This document shows positions 21,341-21,920 of a stretch of 21,920 nt of DNA, one piece after another (the stretch's first letter is position 1; each line of letters starts with the position of its first letter). The stretch spans positions 1 to 21,920 of the forward strand of contig CAYRZF010000033.1 of the NCBI GenBank assembly GCA_964428805.1, given 5' to 3'. The translations under genes and the position numbers were made by a program. Below the pieces are notes generated by a model. That model was given only the letters and a program-made list of their open reading frames with translations. It ran no database searches and had not been told where the DNA came from. The DNA comes from CAYRZF01 sp964428805. GTDB taxonomy: Bacteria; Methylomirabilota; Methylomirabilia; Rokubacteriales; CSP1-6.

Positions 21341-21920
21341 GCGGACAGACATTCAAAAAATTCTCCTTATCGGTTCTGGCCCTATAGTGATCGGGCAGGC
21401 GTGCGAGTTCGACTACTCAGGGACCCAGGCCTGCAAAGCCCTCCGCGAGGAGGGGTTCGAGGTGGTCCTGGTGAACAGTAACCCGGCCACCATCATGACC
21501 GACCCCGAGATGGCCGACCGAACTTACATCGAGCCGCTCACCCCGGAGATGGTCGCCAAGGTCATCGCCCGCGAGCGTCCCCAGGCGCTCCTACCGACGC
21601 TCGGCGGCCAGACCGGCCTCAACCTCGCCGTCGCCCTGGCCGAGCAGGGGAGGCTCGACCAGTCCGGCGTCGAGCTGATCGGCGCGAAGCTGCCGGCGAT
21701 CAAGAAGGCCGAGGACCGCGAACTCTTCAAGGCGGCCATGCAGGCGATCGGCCTGGAAGTTCCCCGGTCGGGGTACGCGAAATCGCTCGAGGACGCACGG
21801 GAGATCGTGAGGCTGGTCGGTTACCCCGTGATCATCCGACCCTCGTTCACGCTCGGCGGCACAGGCGGCTCCATCGCCTACAACCCCGAGGAACTGGAGG
21901 AGGCGATCCGCTGGGGGCTC
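21333..21920 (+). CDS. carB: Carbamoyl-phosphate synthase large subunit (5' part)
   Basis: CarB makes carbamoyl phosphate from bicarbonate, ATP and ammonia supplied by CarA. The 196 codons present are the N-terminal carboxyphosphate half: KILLIGSGPIVIGQACEFDYSG (9-30), VVLVNSNPATIMTDPEMADRTY, ALLPTLGGQTGLNLAVAL, and the ATP-grasp part GYPVIIRPSFTLGGTGGSIA. The gene continues past the window edge. The start is ATG 21333; no ribosome site is visible just upstream, whereas an older TTG start at 21164 has one. The first 18 codons (21333-21386) look recoded, using AT-richer synonymous codons than the rest of the gene. Expression may depend on translation entering from the upstream frame, whose stop overlaps this start. 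Confidence 0.96.
   Translation, partial: MPKRTDIQKILLIGSGPIVIGQACEFDYSGTQACKALREEGFEVVLVNSNPATIMTDPEMADRTYIEPLTPEMVAKVIARERPQALLPTLGGQTGLNLAVALAEQGRLDQSGVELIGAKLPAIKKAEDRELFKAAMQAIGLEVPRSGYAKSLEDAREIVRLVGYPVIIRPSFTLGGTGGSIAYNPEELEEAIRWGL

Noticed and set aside
1..21920. tRNA, rRNA, CRISPR array, insertion sequence or transposase gene
   Set aside because: No cloverleaf, rRNA-like segment, regularly spaced direct repeats or transposase motif was seen; coding density leaves little room for them.

Overview
The window is a GC-rich, densely packed bacterial chromosome segment in which every recognisable gene lies on the + strand. LpxC indicates a Gram-negative outer membrane with lipid A. An NtrY/NtrX-like pair with an upstream DUF4390 protein, sigma-54 signals, a PyrR-controlled pyr operon, frequent GTG starts and GC-rich palindromic repeats fit an uncultured lineage near Rokubacteria/Methylomirabilota (NC10) or the former Deltaproteobacteria. 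That placement is an inference from gene content and style, with low confidence.

Layout. (1) 1-2620: a surface-sugar cluster with the 3' end of a UDP-glucuronate decarboxylase-type gene, a GalE-like epimerase, a 58-aa Trm112-like zinc-ribbon protein and a mannose-1-phosphate guanylyltransferase-like enzyme. (2) 2634-6401: lepA, lepB and hemW, with a structured repeat between lepA and lepB. (3) 6438-11274: a heat-shock/translation operon hrcA-grpE-dnaJ-prmA-rsmE-archease, with no dnaK at its usual place. (4) 11275-12347: a relatively AT-rich control region with dyads and an excellent sigma-54 promoter, then lpxC. (5) 12402-16611: a DUF4390 exported protein, an NtrY-like membrane histidine kinase and an NtrX/NtrC-like sigma-54 activator carrying GAFTGA. 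(6) 16629-21920: a REP-like palindrome, a promoter, a PyrR-binding hairpin, a leader peptide and an intrinsic terminator, then pyrR-pyrB-pyrC-carA-(unknown 88-aa gene)-carB, with carB running off the window.

How the genes work together. CarA/CarB, PyrB and PyrC perform the first three steps of UMP synthesis under PyrR attenuation. HrcA, GrpE and DnaJ form the heat-shock part, and PrmA and RsmE modify the ribosome. The sigma-54 promoter before lpxC and the nearby sigma-54 activator suggest that envelope (lipid A) synthesis is tied to the NtrYX-like pair.

Most unusual features. Three GC-rich structured repeats (two direct, one inverted and variant) each sit immediately before a start codon (lepB, pyrC, carB). 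Between the two closest copies, hairpin stems change by compensatory substitutions and total length is preserved despite internal indels. In all three places an open frame starts at or just after the upstream stop, crosses the repeat, and stops at the next gene's start codon. At carB the repeat interrupts an older TTG-started 5' end, and an 18-codon nearly synonymous, recoded copy of that 5' end lies after it and restores the gene.
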